A stretch of 40,043 bases of DNA from Bacteroidaceae bacterium (GTDB lineage: Bacteria > Bacteroidota > Bacteroidia > Bacteroidales > Bacteroidaceae): positions 1 through 40,043 of the forward strand of contig JAFUFW010000055.1 of assembly GCA_017469685.1 (NCBI GenBank), written 5' to 3'. The notes beneath the pieces are model-generated. The model was not told the origin of the DNA. It saw nothing but the letters and a program-made list of their open reading frames with translations, and did no database searches. Shown in pieces: positions 17,186-26,568 of the stretch (its first letter is position 1; each line of letters starts with the position of its first letter). Made by a program: the position numbers and the translations under genes.

Positions 17186-19309
17186 ATGAAATGCACAATA
17201 TACATTAAGTCAGTAAGGAGTAAGAAAACAAGGACCAGCATTTGGAGCTTGGAAGCATTGGTAAAGGAATTCCAAGCAAGTAGTAAGAGGAAACTGACGG
17301 TGGAAGCTTTGCGACGTGAAGTCCGCGACCTTCCGCCGTCGTTTCATTTTAGGGACATCGACCTGCTGCCACGCGTATGCCCTGGCGTAATTGTGCAGCG
17401 CAAGCGCGACGGAAGCACAAAGACGACCTACACAGGCATCGTACACCTTGACGTTGACAACATAGGCAGCGCACAGGAGGCCGTAGCCATCAAGGCGAAA
17501 GCGGCAGCATGGCCTACGACGCTCGCCACATTCGTCGGTTCGAGCGGACTGACAGTGAAGATCCTGGTACGCGGCACACTCGACGACGGTAAGACGCTGA
17601 CCGATGCAAACGTCATAGATGCCTTCCACTCACGTCTTTACGACGAGACGGCTCGCGTCTACTCCACCCTGCTGCAGAAACCGCTCAGGCCGCGAAAGGC
17701 CAAGCCGCAGGACTGCCTGCGATGGACATACGACCCGACGGCGTACTACAACGGCAAAGCCATGCCCGTAGCCTTTAGCCTGAACGATGTCATGGGCAAC
17801 AAGAAAGCCTGTGACGAATCGGCTGCAGAATACGGGCCGGATTCCAACATACCGAGCCCAGCCAACGAAGGCAATGCACGCCGGCGATTTGCGCGAGCTT
17901 TCACTAATGCCGTGGATCTGTCTGGCACGACGTACACGCCTGAGGAAGAGATAAATGCCGTGGCGGCAGCAGCCTTCGCGGAGGGCCTCCCACTCGAGCA
18001 GACCATACGCCAGGCAATAGTGAGCACACACTGGCACGACCTCGGCAACGACAAGATACGCGAGGCAGTTGAAAGCATCTACACAGAGCTCGAAAGCAAA
18101 GGCTCAAAAGGCAAGGGCGGCGCAGGAACAACGATGCAGAAGCTCAACACGCAGCTGCAAACATTCATGGCGACGCACTACGACCTGCGATATAACGAAC
18201 TGACAAACAGCGTGGAATGGAGGCCGAACAACTCGGCGTCCTACACATTCACACCATTGGACGTCAGAACGATGAACACGATGATACAGGCGTGTCACGA
18301 CAACGGCATCGAAATCTTCGACCGCGACATGAAGCGCTACCTCGGTTCGACGCTCGTACGCAACTACAATGCCGCACGCGCCTACCTGAAGGAAGTGGAG
18401 GGGCAATGGGACGGCAAGACCGACTACATAGGTGCGCTTGCCGACCGCGTGCCATGCCGCAACCCGAAATGGCGCAAGTGGTTCCACACCTGGTTCCTCG
18501 GATTGGTGGCGCAGTGGAGCGGATGGAACACGGTATACGGCAATGCTGTCGTGCCGCTGCTCATCGGCCCCCAAGGTTGCGGGAAAAGCACCTTCGGCCA
18601 GCTGATCCTGCCACCTGAACTGCGCGAAGTAGGCTACCGCGAGCTGGTAGACTTCTCAAGCAAGCTCGAGGCTGAGAGAATGCTGTCAACGAGCCTGCTC
18701 ATCAATCTCGACGAGTTCAACCAGATAAGCGAAAAAACACAACAGGGATTTCTGAAGAACCTCATTCAGAAGAGTGCAGTAAAAGGACGGCGCCCTTACA
18801 GCAGCGCAGTACAAAGCCTGCCCCGCTATGCCTCATTCATCGCCACGACCAACATGAGCGACGTCCTCAACGACCCGTCGGGCTCGCGCCGCTTCATCGT
18901 CGCCGACATCCGAAGCGGAGCAACAATAGACACAAAACCAAATTTTTACTACACCGAAGCTTATGCCCAAGCTTTAAGCGAATTAAGCGGCGGCCGTAGC
19001 TACTATTTCACGCCCGAAGAAGTCAATGAGATAGAGACTTACAACGCAAACTATATGACCCTACGGCCCGAAGTGAGCCAGATGCTCGACGCCTTTGAAC
19101 TGCTGACAGAGCCCGAAGAAGGCGCCTTGAAGCTGAAAGCGTCTGACATTGCCAGGCGGATAGCCAAGAGAAGCGGCTATAAATACAGCCCAAGCGGGCT
19201 GCAATATCTCGGGCGCTGGCTAAGCCTTCAGGCGCGGAATCGCCGCATTGCCAAGACCAACATCAACGGCACAGCAGCATACCTCGTAAGAGAACTCGGA
19301 GAATCATGA
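17186..19309 (+). CDS. BT4734/VirE-type P-loop protein (primase-helicase-like)
   Basis: The protein has 707 aa from the ATG at 17186, chosen because the promoter -7 element ends at 17092 and excludes the earlier in-frame start. The N-terminal ~250 residues match the BT4734-like/VirE N-terminal domain (IVHLDVDNIGS, FVGSSGLTVKILVRG), a primase-like region. The C-terminal half has a VirE ATPase: Walker A GPQGCGKST (from residue 461), Walker B LINLDEFNQ (Asp509/Glu510) and the sensor IATTNMSD. A small C-terminal domain follows (DUF3874-like). Such proteins occur in prophages and integrative elements of Bacteroidetes, and also as lone chromosomal genes, often with HU-like and amidase genes. Here it stands alone between pyrF and lpxD. 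Its function is unknown; a role in element replication is likely. Confidence 0.85.
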   Translation: MKCTIYIKSVRSKKTRTSIWSLEALVKEFQASSKRKLTVEALRREVRDLPPSFHFRDIDLLPRVCPGVIVQRKRDGSTKTTYTGIVHLDVDNIGSAQEAVAIKAKAAAWPTTLATFVGSSGLTVKILVRGTLDDGKTLTDANVIDAFHSRLYDETARVYSTLLQKPLRPRKAKPQDCLRWTYDPTAYYNGKAMPVAFSLNDVMGNKKACDESAAEYGPDSNIPSPANEGNARRRFARAFTNAVDLSGTTYTPEEEINAVAAAAFAEGLPLEQTIRQAIVSTHWHDLGNDKIREAVESIYTELESKGSKGKGGAGTTMQKLNTQLQTFMATHYDLRYNELTNSVEWRPNNSASYTFTPLDVRTMNTMIQACHDNGIEIFDRDMKRYLGSTLVRNYNAARAYLKEVEGQWDGKTDYIGALADRVPCRNPKWRKWFHTWFLGLVAQWSGWNTVYGNAVVPLLIGPQGCGKSTFGQLILPPELREVGYRELVDFSSKLEAERMLSTSLLINLDEFNQISEKTQQGFLKNLIQKSAVKGRRPYSSAVQSLPRYASFIATTNMSDVLNDPSGSRRFIVADIRSGATIDTKPNFYYTEAYAQALSELSGGRSYYFTPEEVNEIETYNANYMTLRPEVSQMLDAFELLTEPEEGALKLKASDIARRIAKRSGYKYSPSGLQYLGRWLSLQARNRRIAKTNINGTAAYLVRELGES

Positions 19310-19330
19310 ACAAACCCATGCTCATTGCCT

Positions 19331-19354
19331 AAAAGTAGGTCAAAACGACCTTTT
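19331..19354 (+). terminator. Weak hairpin after the VirE-type gene
   Basis: GGTC (19337-19340) can pair with GACC, extended across a bulge by AAAA and TTTT, and TTTTATT follows. It lies ~20 bp past the VirE-type stop. It is a weak structure and only a possible terminator. Confidence 0.3.
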
Positions 19355-19421
19355 ATTACACAAAAACTCTTAACTCGATTAAAAAAAACGCGCGAGAGTA
19401 GGTAGTTTGGACTTTTTGGTG

Positions 19422-19429
19422 TACCTTTG
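19422..19429 (+). promoter_or_regulatory. -7 element upstream of lpxD
   Basis: TACCTTTG matches the Bacteroidetes -7 consensus TAnnTTTG, 31 bp before the lpxD start. There is no good TTTG element at the expected distance upstream; the nearest (19406) leaves only a 12-bp gap. This makes it a partial promoter match. It would drive lpxD-lpxC-lpxA and the genes after them. Confidence 0.5.
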
Positions 19430-19460
19430 CAAGCGCTAAAAACGAACCCCGTAAATTCGA

Positions 19461-20504
19461 ATGGAATTCACAGCCAGACAAATCGCAGAACACACAGATG
19501 GCACAGTGGAAGGAAATCCCGAAGCCCGTGTCAGAACATTTGCCAAGATAGAAGAAGGCGTAGAAGGAGCGCTCTCGTTCTACTACGATCCCAAGTTTGA
19601 ACCCTACGTCTACCAGACCCTCTCATCGGTAGTCCTCGTGCCAAAAGCCTTTCAGCCGGCTCAGCCGGTAAAGGCCACCCTGGTTCGCGTGGACGACCCT
19701 CGCATGGCCATAGGCAAGCTGCTGTCTCTCTACGAAAGCATGAAGCCCAAACGCACCGGCGTAGACCCGCAGGCTTATGTAGCACCCTCAGCCCAAATAG
19801 GCAAGGACGTCTACATAGGGCCATTCGCCGTGGTTGAGGACAATGCCATAGTAGGCGACGGCACAGCCCTGCATCCTCACGCCGTAGTGAGCGCCGGAGC
19901 ATCGGTAGGCAGCGATTGCATTCTCTACGCCGGCGCCACCGTCTACCACGACTGCCGCGTAGGCGACCGCTGCATCCTGCATGCCGGCGCAGTTGTAGGT
20001 GCCGACGGCTTCGGCTTCGCGCCGAGCGCCGAGGGCTACGAGAAGATACCACAGATAGGCATCGCCGTGCTCGAAGACGACGTGGAGCTTGGCGCCAACA
20101 GCTGCGTGGACCGCGCCACGATGGGCGCAACCATCATACGCCGCGGCGTCAAGATTGACAACCTCGTACAGATAGGTCATAACGTGGAAGTAGGCAGCCA
20201 CACTGTGCTCTGCGCACAGGTGGGCATTGCCGGTTCCACGAAAATTGGAGAGTGGTGTACGCTGACCGGACAGGTGGGCGTGGCAGGCCATCTCACAGTG
20301 GCCGACCGCACCATCCTCGGCGCACAGAGCGGCGTGCCAGGCAACATACGCAAACCAGGCCAGACGCTCATGGGCTATCCCGCCATCGAGGCCAAGCAGT
20401 GGGCACGATGCGCCGCAACCTACAAGAGCCTGCCCGAAATGGCTGCCCAGGTGCGCGAGTTGCAAAAGGAAATTGAGGCGCTGAAATTGAAAATCGGAAA
20501 TTGA
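19461..20504 (+). CDS. lpxD: UDP-3-O-acyl-glucosamine N-acyltransferase
   Basis: The protein has 347 aa, the usual length. It adds the second 3-hydroxyacyl chain to UDP-acyl-glucosamine, the third step of lipid A synthesis, in the cytoplasm. Residues 1-100 are the uridine-binding domain ([13 protein letters not shown]). From ~110 to 330 there are left-handed beta-helix hexapeptide repeats ([21 protein letters not shown]). The catalytic His is in IGHNVEVG (His240). The C-terminal helix ends [12 protein letters not shown], and its last codons fall in a 14-bp tandem repeat that continues into the spacer. Confidence 0.96.
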   Translation: MEFTARQIAEHTDGTVEGNPEARVRTFAKIEEGVEGALSFYYDPKFEPYVYQTLSSVVLVPKAFQPAQPVKATLVRVDDPRMAIGKLLSLYESMKPKRTGVDPQAYVAPSAQIGKDVYIGPFAVVEDNAIVGDGTALHPHAVVSAGASVGSDCILYAGATVYHDCRVGDRCILHAGAVVGADGFGFAPSAEGYEKIPQIGIAVLEDDVELGANSCVDRATMGATIIRRGVKIDNLVQIGHNVEVGSHTVLCAQVGIAGSTKIGEWCTLTGQVGVAGHLTVADRTILGAQSGVPGNIRKPGQTLMGYPAIEAKQWARCAATYKSLPEMAAQVRELQKEIEALKLKIGN

Positions 20505-20510
20505 AAACTG
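20483..20510. repeat. 14-bp tandem repeat spanning the lpxD stop codon
   Basis: GAAATTGAAAATCG (20483-20496) and GAAATTGAAAACTG (20497-20510) are adjacent and 12/14 identical; looser relatives continue to about 20540. The lpxD stop codon (20502-20504) lies inside the second copy, so the repeat has shaped the protein's end. Confidence 0.65.
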
Positions 20511-20624
20511 AAGATCGAATAATAAAAACTGATAATCATCTCCAACTACCCGGGCTGTTTTGAGGCCGAGATCAGGTGCTGCGAGTCATGAATTATGATT
20601 TCAGAATTGCGAATTAAAGAACAC

Positions 20625-21542
20625 ATGCCAAAACAACATACCTTAGGCGGCAGCTTCACGCTCGAAGGCAAAGGCCTACACACAGGGCTCTACCTTACCG
20701 CCACCTTCAACCCCGCACCCGAGAACCACGGATATAAGATCCGACGAACAGACCTTCCAGGGCAACCAATCATTGACGCCGTAGCTGAGAACGTAGTCGA
20801 AACGACGCGCGGAACAGTGCTACAAGTGGGCGACACCCGCTGCTCCACGGTAGAGCACGCCCTGTCTGCCTTCTCCGCCTTAGGCGTCGACAACTGCTTC
20901 ATCGAAGTCGACGGCCCGGAAGTGCCTATCCTCGACGGCTCAGCAGAGATGTATGTGGAGAACATACGCCGCGTGGGCATCGTGGAGCAAGCGGCTGAAC
21001 GGCACTACCTCGACATCACGGAAACAATAGAAGTGCACGACGAGCAGAGCGGAAGCAGCATCACTATAGCACCGTCCGACGACTTCGGCATCACTGCCAC
21101 CATAGCCTTCCCGGGCAAAGTGCTCAGCAACCAGACGGCACAGCTCACCGACATGACCCTCTTCCCCGAGGAGATAGCCGCCGCACGCACCTTTTGCTTC
21201 GTGCGCGAGGTGGAGATGATGCTGGCCGCAAACCTGATAAAAGGCGGCGACCTCGACAACGCCATCGTAATCTACGAGCACGAAAAGACGCAGGCCGAAC
21301 TCGACCTGCTGGCCGACCGTATCGGTGTGCCACACCGCAAGGCCACGGAGCTCGGATACATACAGCATAAGCCACTGCAGTGGGACAACGAGCCCGCTCG
21401 CCACAAGTTGCTCGACCTCATCGGCGACATGGCCCTCGTAGGTCTGCCCATTCGCGGACACATCACCGCCATGCGTCCAGGCCATACAATCAACAACCGC
21501 TTCGCACGCCTGCTGAGAGATCAGTTGACAGCCGGAAGTTGA
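20625..21542 (+). CDS. lpxC: UDP-3-O-acyl-N-acetylglucosamine deacetylase, without the usual fused FabZ
   Basis: The protein has 305 aa from the ATG at 20625; the homology (MPKQHTLGGSFTLEGKGLHTG) begins there rather than at the in-frame ATG 10 codons earlier. It is the committed, Zn-dependent step of lipid A synthesis. All key residues are present: Glu77/His78 in TVEHALS, His260 and Asp264 in HKLLDLIGD, and His287 in RPGHTINN. The spacing agrees with Escherichia coli (His238, Asp242, His265). In Bacteroidetes this protein is normally ~460 aa, fused to FabZ. Here it ends right after NRFARLLRD, with the last codons and the stop inside short repeats, and lpxA follows 83 bp later. The FabZ half is absent. 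Confidence 0.94.
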   Translation: MPKQHTLGGSFTLEGKGLHTGLYLTATFNPAPENHGYKIRRTDLPGQPIIDAVAENVVETTRGTVLQVGDTRCSTVEHALSAFSALGVDNCFIEVDGPEVPILDGSAEMYVENIRRVGIVEQAAERHYLDITETIEVHDEQSGSSITIAPSDDFGITATIAFPGKVLSNQTAQLTDMTLFPEEIAAARTFCFVREVEMMLAANLIKGGDLDNAIVIYEHEKTQAELDLLADRIGVPHRKATELGYIQHKPLQWDNEPARHKLLDLIGDMALVGLPIRGHITAMRPGHTINNRFARLLRDQLTAGS

Positions 21543-21620
21543 ACGTCGGCAGTCGAGAGTTGACAGCTGACAGGTAACGATTATTTATCCACTTTTCACT
21601 TTTAATTATTCACGTTTCAC
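21523..21620. repeat. AGTTGACAGC direct repeats and TTCAC-type repeats at the lpxC-lpxA junction
   Basis: AGTTGACAGC occurs at 21523-21532 and 21558-21567 with an intermediate AAGTTGAACG at 21537. A second group, CACTTTTCAC and TTCACGTTTCAC, runs from about 21589 to 21620. The lpxC stop codon (21540-21542) is in the first group. Confidence 0.7.
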
Positions 21621-21625
21621 CCTAA

Positions 21626-22396
21626 ATGATCAGTCCCCTCGCATACATAAACCCGGACGCCAAAATCGGCGAGAACGTAGAGATCGGCCCCTTCTGCTAT
21701 ATCGACAGCGACGTAGAGATAGGCGACAACACGACGCTCATGAACTCAGTGACCGTGCTCGCAGGAGCACGCATCGGCAAGGGAAACATTATCTTCCCAG
21801 GAGCTGTAATCGGCGCTGTGCCACAAGACCTTAAATTCCGTGGCGAGTACACGCTCGCCATCGTCGGCGACAACAACAAAATCCGTGAGAACGTAACCAT
21901 AAACCGCGGCACAGCCGCCAAGGGAAAAACCGTCGTCGGCAGCGGTAACCTGCTCATGGAAGGATGCCATATCGCCCACGACGACATTGTCGGCAACGAC
22001 GTCATCATAGGCAACTGCACCAAGCTGGCAGGAGAAGTCACCATCGACGACCACGCCATCCTCTCGGCATGCGTGCTCGTACACCAGTTCTGCCGTGTAG
22101 GCGGCTACACCATGGTAGGCGGCGGCACAGGCACATCGCAGAGTATTCTGCCCTACACCATCTGCGCACGCCACCCGGCGTCATACTGTGGGCTCAACAT
22201 TGTAGGGCTGCGCCGCCGCGGCTTCGAGCGCGACGTCATCAACACCATCCACGAAGCCTACCGCATAATCTTCCAAGGAGGCCTCTCGCTGGCCGATGCC
22301 CTCGAGACAATAAAGAAGGAACTGCCGCAAACTGATGAGATCCGGTACATACTCGATTTCATCGAGGACACCAAACAGCGCGGCTTCGTACATTAA
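21626..22396 (+). CDS. lpxA: Acyl-ACP–UDP-N-acetylglucosamine O-acyltransferase
   Basis: The protein has 256 aa, the normal length. It performs the first step of lipid A synthesis by moving a 3-hydroxyacyl chain from ACP to UDP-GlcNAc. Hexapeptide repeats start at ISPLAYINPDAKIGENV and run through ~residue 185. The catalytic His is in GCHIAHD (His118). The C-terminal helical part (GFERDVINTIHEAYRIIF) is typical. It follows lpxC as in other Bacteroidetes, which makes the missing FabZ half between them stand out. Confidence 0.96.
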   Translation: MISPLAYINPDAKIGENVEIGPFCYIDSDVEIGDNTTLMNSVTVLAGARIGKGNIIFPGAVIGAVPQDLKFRGEYTLAIVGDNNKIRENVTINRGTAAKGKTVVGSGNLLMEGCHIAHDDIVGNDVIIGNCTKLAGEVTIDDHAILSACVLVHQFCRVGGYTMVGGGTGTSQSILPYTICARHPASYCGLNIVGLRRRGFERDVINTIHEAYRIIFQGGLSLADALETIKKELPQTDEIRYILDFIEDTKQRGFVH

Positions 22397-22439
22397 TTTG
22401 GCTATTATATATTGAAATTGTATATTCGTAAAATCCCAC

Positions 22440-22988
22440 ATGCTTTACACCATCACCGCCGTTAGCCCTGAAGTGGAAGACTTCGCCGCCGAACTCATGA
22501 TTGAGTCCGACGCCACCTTTGCCGACCTACACGCCCTCATACGCCGAACTTGCGACTGGGGGAAGCACAGCCCGGCCATCTTCTACATCTGCGACGAACG
22601 ATGGCGCCGCGAACGTGCTATCAAAGAGAGCGGCTACGAGGACGACACGATGGACGAGGTGGAACTCGGCGACCTCCTCGAGGATGAAGGACAACGAATG
22701 CAATACATCTTCGACAGCGAAGCACGCCGAGGCCTACTGCTCGAAGTGACGCACATAAGCTACGGCAAACATATCGACGAGCCACACTGCCGGCGCAGCC
22801 ATGGCACGCCGCCTGCCCTCATACTGGAGGCCAAGCCAACGGCTGCAACCACAAAGACTAACGACGACCTCCTGGCAGAGCTCAACGCCGCCGCCCTCGC
22901 CGACGACGATGACATAGAGCCCACCGACGACGAACTCTTCGACATCGAGGAGATAGACCTTGAGGGCTTTGACTTCACAGAAGGATAG
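22440..22988 (+). CDS. IS1096-passenger TnpR / pRiA4b ORF-3-like protein
   Basis: The protein has 182 aa. The N-terminal ~100 residues (VSPEVEDFAAELMIESDATF, FYICDERW, LGDLLEDEGQRMQYIFD) fit the pRiA4b ORF-3 family; despite the name it is not a resolvase. The C-terminus is very acidic, with runs such as ADDDDIEPTDDELFD. Genes of this family are commonly found between lpxA and miaA in Bacteroidales, from memory. Biochemical function is unknown. It lies 43 bp after lpxA and 48 bp before miaA, so it is probably part of the same operon. Confidence 0.78.
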   Translation: MLYTITAVSPEVEDFAAELMIESDATFADLHALIRRTCDWGKHSPAIFYICDERWRRERAIKESGYEDDTMDEVELGDLLEDEGQRMQYIFDSEARRGLLLEVTHISYGKHIDEPHCRRSHGTPPALILEAKPTAATTKTNDDLLAELNAAALADDDDIEPTDDELFDIEEIDLEGFDFTEG

Positions 22989-23036
22989 ATTCTCTGGCAG
23001 GTCGTGGCTCTGCCGCGACAAAGCTACTACCGACAC

Positions 23037-23948
23037 ATGAAAACCCTCGTCGTCCTATTAGGCCCAACAGCCGTCGGCAAGACAGAACTTGCACTGAGCA
23101 TTGCAGACCACCTCGGCAGCCCAATAATAAATGCCGACAGCCGACAGATATACCGCGACATGCACATAGGCACCGCGGCACCAACGGCCGAGCAACAGGC
23201 CAGAGTGAAGCACTACTTCGTAGGCTCTCTCTCTATCGACGAATACTACAGCGCCGCACGATATGAAACGGAGGTCCTGGGCCTCACCGAGGAACTCTTC
23301 AAGCGCCACGACACGCTGCTCCTCTCCGGAGGGTCAATGCTATATATAGATGCCGTCTGTAAAGGAATAGACGATATTCCGACCATACATGAAGAGACGC
23401 GCAGCCTGCTACGACAAAGGCTTGACACTGAAGGTCTGGACACACTGACGCGTGAGCTTAAACTACTCGACCCAGAGTATTATGCCACCGTCGACCTCAA
23501 AAACACTAAACGCATCGTACACGCCCTCGAAGTGTGCTACCAGACTGGGCGGACTTTCACAAGCTACCGCACGGCAACACGCAAACGGCGGCCTTTTAAC
23601 ATCGTTAAGATCGGGATCAACCGCCCGCGGGCAGAACTCTTCGAACGCATAAACCTGCGCGTGGACGAAATGCTCGAAGCGGGCCTGCTCGAAGAAGCAC
23701 GGGCGCTGATGCCCCACCGCGAGGCCAACGCCCTCAACACCGTGGGCTACAAAGAGATGTTTCAGGTGCTCGACGGCACATGGACCCTCGACTTCGCACG
23801 CGAACGTATGAAAAAAAACACGCGCGTCTACGCAAAAAAACAACTGACGTGGTTCGCCCACGACACCGAAATACGGTGGTTTCACCCCGACGAGGGCGAG
23901 GCAATCCTCGCCTACGTCGATGCCACCACACAGGCAAATGCCGACTAA
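23037..23948 (+). CDS. miaA: tRNA dimethylallyltransferase
   Basis: The protein has 303 aa from the ATG at 23037; the in-frame upstream start adds residues without homology. It puts a dimethylallyl group on A37 of tRNAs that read UNN codons. The P-loop [10 protein letters not shown] is at residues 9-18, followed by [30 protein letters not shown] and TKRIVHALE-type sequence ([12 protein letters not shown]). The later [15 protein letters not shown] motif is also typical. Length and motifs are normal. Confidence 0.95.
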   Translation: MKTLVVLLGPTAVGKTELALSIADHLGSPIINADSRQIYRDMHIGTAAPTAEQQARVKHYFVGSLSIDEYYSAARYETEVLGLTEELFKRHDTLLLSGGSMLYIDAVCKGIDDIPTIHEETRSLLRQRLDTEGLDTLTRELKLLDPEYYATVDLKNTKRIVHALEVCYQTGRTFTSYRTATRKRRPFNIVKIGINRPRAELFERINLRVDEMLEAGLLEEARALMPHREANALNTVGYKEMFQVLDGTWTLDFARERMKKNTRVYAKKQLTWFAHDTEIRWFHPDEGEAILAYVDATTQANAD

Positions 23949-23966
23949 AGCCCTTAAGCCAAAGCA

Positions 23967-26450
23967 ATGAAAAGCCTGAACACCTTACTGACACGCCTGA
24001 AAGCCCTCTTGAAAAGGGCGTACGGAGGACCATGGTACAAACGCGTTGTAGTCTGGTTCTGCACCATTGTCATAGCTATGCTGCTATTGCTCGTGGCCGT
24101 GGATGTCAACTTCCTATGGCTCTTCGGGCGCTCACCGGGGTTCAAGGACATACAGAACCCCGTGACAAAGGAAGCAAGCGAGATATTCTCGAGCGACAGC
24201 GTGCTGATGGGGCGCTACTTCAACGAGAACCGCAACCCCGTGAAGTTTCAGGAGATAAGTCCGATACTGGTGCGCACGCTCATCTCCACGGAAGACGAAC
24301 GTTTCTATTACCACCATGGCGTTGACATCCCAGGCCTGTTTGCAGCATTTAAGGATATAGCCACAGGACATGGGCGAGGCGCGAGCACAATCACCCAACA
24401 GCTTGCCAAGAACCTCTTTCGAGTGCGCACGCAGTACAGCACAGGACTTATTGGTCACATCCCAGGACTGAAGATTATTGTGCAGAAAGCCAAGGAGTGG
24501 ATCGTTGCCACAAAGCTTGAGATGACATTCTCGAAGGAGGAGATACTGACCATGTACCTTAACACCGTGGACTTCGGATCCAACTCTTTTGGCATCAAGA
24601 CCGCCGCCCGCAAGTATTTCGGCACTACACCCCACGACCTGACCTACGAGCAGGCGGCTACTCTCGTTGGGCTGCTCAAGGCTACGAGTTCATACAACCC
24701 GCGCCGCCACCCGCGCCGCTCTACAGAACGGCGCAACGTGGTGCTGCAGAACCTTTTCGACCACGGCGGAATCATCCTGCATGGCGAGCACGCCACGAAA
24801 GAACAACTCGACAGCTTGAAGGCTATTCCCATGGGCGTCATCAAGAACTTTGAGGAGAGTTCGTTCGACGGCATAGCACCTTACATGCGGACACAGCTGC
24901 AGGAATATATCGACCAGCTGTGCGAGGACGGCAAGGTGATGGGCTACGAGCATGAGCATCTCGACCTATACTCCGATGGCCTGAAGATATACACTACAAT
25001 TGACTCGCGCATGCAGCGATATGCCGAGGAGGCTGCCAACAAGCAGATGCGCCACCTGCAGAAGCTCTTCGATGAGCATTGGCGCGGCACTAATCCCTGG
25101 CAGAACTCACAGCATCGCGAGATTCCGGGCTTCATAGAGAACCTATCGCACAAGACCGAACGATACAAGGCTCTGAAAAAACAGTTCCCCGACAAGCCCG
25201 ACAGCATCCGATATTATATGAACCTGCCACACCGCGTCAGGCTCTTCAGCTACGAAGGACCTATCGAACGCGAGATGTCGACCATGGACTCCATTCGCTA
25301 CATGGTGCGTTTCCTCCACTGCGGCTTCGTGGCCATAGAGCCCGACACTCGCCACGTGAAGGCATGGGTCGGCGACATCGACTTCCGTTTCTGGAACTAC
25401 GACAAGGTGACATCGCGCCGTCAGCCGGGTTCGACCTTCAAGCTCTTCGTCTACACCGAAGCCATGAACAAAGGTCTGCGACCCGTAGACCGCCGCGTGG
25501 ACAGCTACGTCTCATACAAGTCGTGGCGCGGAGGCAAGGCTGCCAGCTGGGTGCCGCGCAACGCCAACGGCCACTATTCGGGTTCGAACATGATGCTCAA
25601 GACCGCCTTCGCGCTCAGCGTGAACAGCATAGCCGTGAAGCTGGGCTACGAAGTTGGCATTCATGACATAGCAGCCACGGCTCACGCCATGGGCATACAG
25701 TCAGAACTCGACGAGGTGCCCTCCATGTGCTTAGGATCCAGCGATGTTGCCCCGCTCGAGCTCGTAAACTCATATTGCACCATAGCCAACGACGGCCGCT
25801 ACAGCGCCCCATGTCTCGTAACAAAAATCGTTGACCGCCAGGGTAAAACCATTTACAAAGCCAAGCACACCGAGACGCAAGCCATACCCTACCGTTCGGC
25901 CTTCCTCATGCAACAGATGCTCAAAGGCGGATTGACGACAAGGGGCGGCACGTCGCAGGCCATGTGGCAATACATCACGCCCTATAAGAACAAGCTGGAC
26001 TTCGGCGGCAAAACCGGCACGACGAACAACAACTCCGACGCATGGTACATGGGCGTCACGCCTAAGTTAGTAGCAGGCGCCTGGGTAGGCGGCGAGTACC
26101 GCAGCATACACTTCCGCACCGGCGCGCTCGGACAGGGCAGCCGCACTGCCCTGCCTATCTATGGCAACTTCATATCATCGCTGCTCCACGACCCCCGCTT
26201 TGCCCACTACATAGCTCTGTGGCCCGAGCCGCAGGAGGAAATTGACAAGCAGGACTACGAAGGCTGGGGCGGCGGAGGCGGCGGAGCCACCTTCAGCGTC
26301 GACAGCCTGAGGAAGCTTGGCCCGATGGAGGGGGTGGGTTTCGGCGGCGAAGGCATCAGCAGCTCTACAGGTAGCGGCGAAGGCGCTTCTTCTGTAGCTG
26401 AGAGCGGTGCAGCACCTCAACCTTCAGCATCTCAAGAGACAGCCGAATAA
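23967..26450 (+). CDS. Class A penicillin-binding protein (PBP1A-type transglycosylase/transpeptidase)
   Basis: The protein has 827 aa. After a short cytoplasmic tail there is one membrane helix (VVVWFCTIVIAMLLLLVAV, near residues 26-45). The GT51 domain has the catalytic Glu109 in EDERFYYHHGVD and GASTITQQLAKNLF. The transpeptidase domain has the nucleophile Ser489 in PGSTFK, SVNSIA as the SxN box, and KTGTTNNN (from Lys682). It builds and cross-links peptidoglycan in the periplasm. The last ~70 residues are Gly/Ser-rich, with a run of glycines (WGGGGGGA) and no recognisable domain. It starts 18 bp after miaA. Confidence 0.94.
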   Translation: MKSLNTLLTRLKALLKRAYGGPWYKRVVVWFCTIVIAMLLLLVAVDVNFLWLFGRSPGFKDIQNPVTKEASEIFSSDSVLMGRYFNENRNPVKFQEISPILVRTLISTEDERFYYHHGVDIPGLFAAFKDIATGHGRGASTITQQLAKNLFRVRTQYSTGLIGHIPGLKIIVQKAKEWIVATKLEMTFSKEEILTMYLNTVDFGSNSFGIKTAARKYFGTTPHDLTYEQAATLVGLLKATSSYNPRRHPRRSTERRNVVLQNLFDHGGIILHGEHATKEQLDSLKAIPMGVIKNFEESSFDGIAPYMRTQLQEYIDQLCEDGKVMGYEHEHLDLYSDGLKIYTTIDSRMQRYAEEAANKQMRHLQKLFDEHWRGTNPWQNSQHREIPGFIENLSHKTERYKALKKQFPDKPDSIRYYMNLPHRVRLFSYEGPIEREMSTMDSIRYMVRFLHCGFVAIEPDTRHVKAWVGDIDFRFWNYDKVTSRRQPGSTFKLFVYTEAMNKGLRPVDRRVDSYVSYKSWRGGKAASWVPRNANGHYSGSNMMLKTAFALSVNSIAVKLGYEVGIHDIAATAHAMGIQSELDEVPSMCLGSSDVAPLELVNSYCTIANDGRYSAPCLVTKIVDRQGKTIYKAKHTETQAIPYRSAFLMQQMLKGGLTTRGGTSQAMWQYITPYKNKLDFGGKTGTTNNNSDAWYMGVTPKLVAGAWVGGEYRSIHFRTGALGQGSRTALPIYGNFISSLLHDPRFAHYIALWPEPQEEIDKQDYEGWGGGGGGATFSVDSLRKLGPMEGVGFGGEGISSSTGSGEGASSVAESGAAPQPSASQETAE

Positions 26451-26568
26451 GCGGAACTGGAAGAGCACGCATTAATTAGACAGACATTGCGGGCAAGCCA
26501 TTTATATAGACAGGAAAATTCATAACAAAGAACACAATAACCGTCAACTTAACCAACATTATATAAGG

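Noticed and set aside
16595-19406. TAGGTAGT as target-site duplication around the VirE-type gene
   Set aside because: An 8-bp match between two spacers of this size is plausible by chance, and no terminal inverted repeats adjoin it.
19531-20130. 199-aa open frame on the minus strand inside lpxD
   Set aside because: Very Arg-rich and lies wholly opposite a strongly supported gene; it is a shadow of GC-rich coding DNA.
22440-22988. Active mobile element suggested by the name TnpR/IS1096 passenger
   Set aside because: No transposase or inverted repeats nearby; the gene appears as a stable neighbour in the lpxA-miaA interval.
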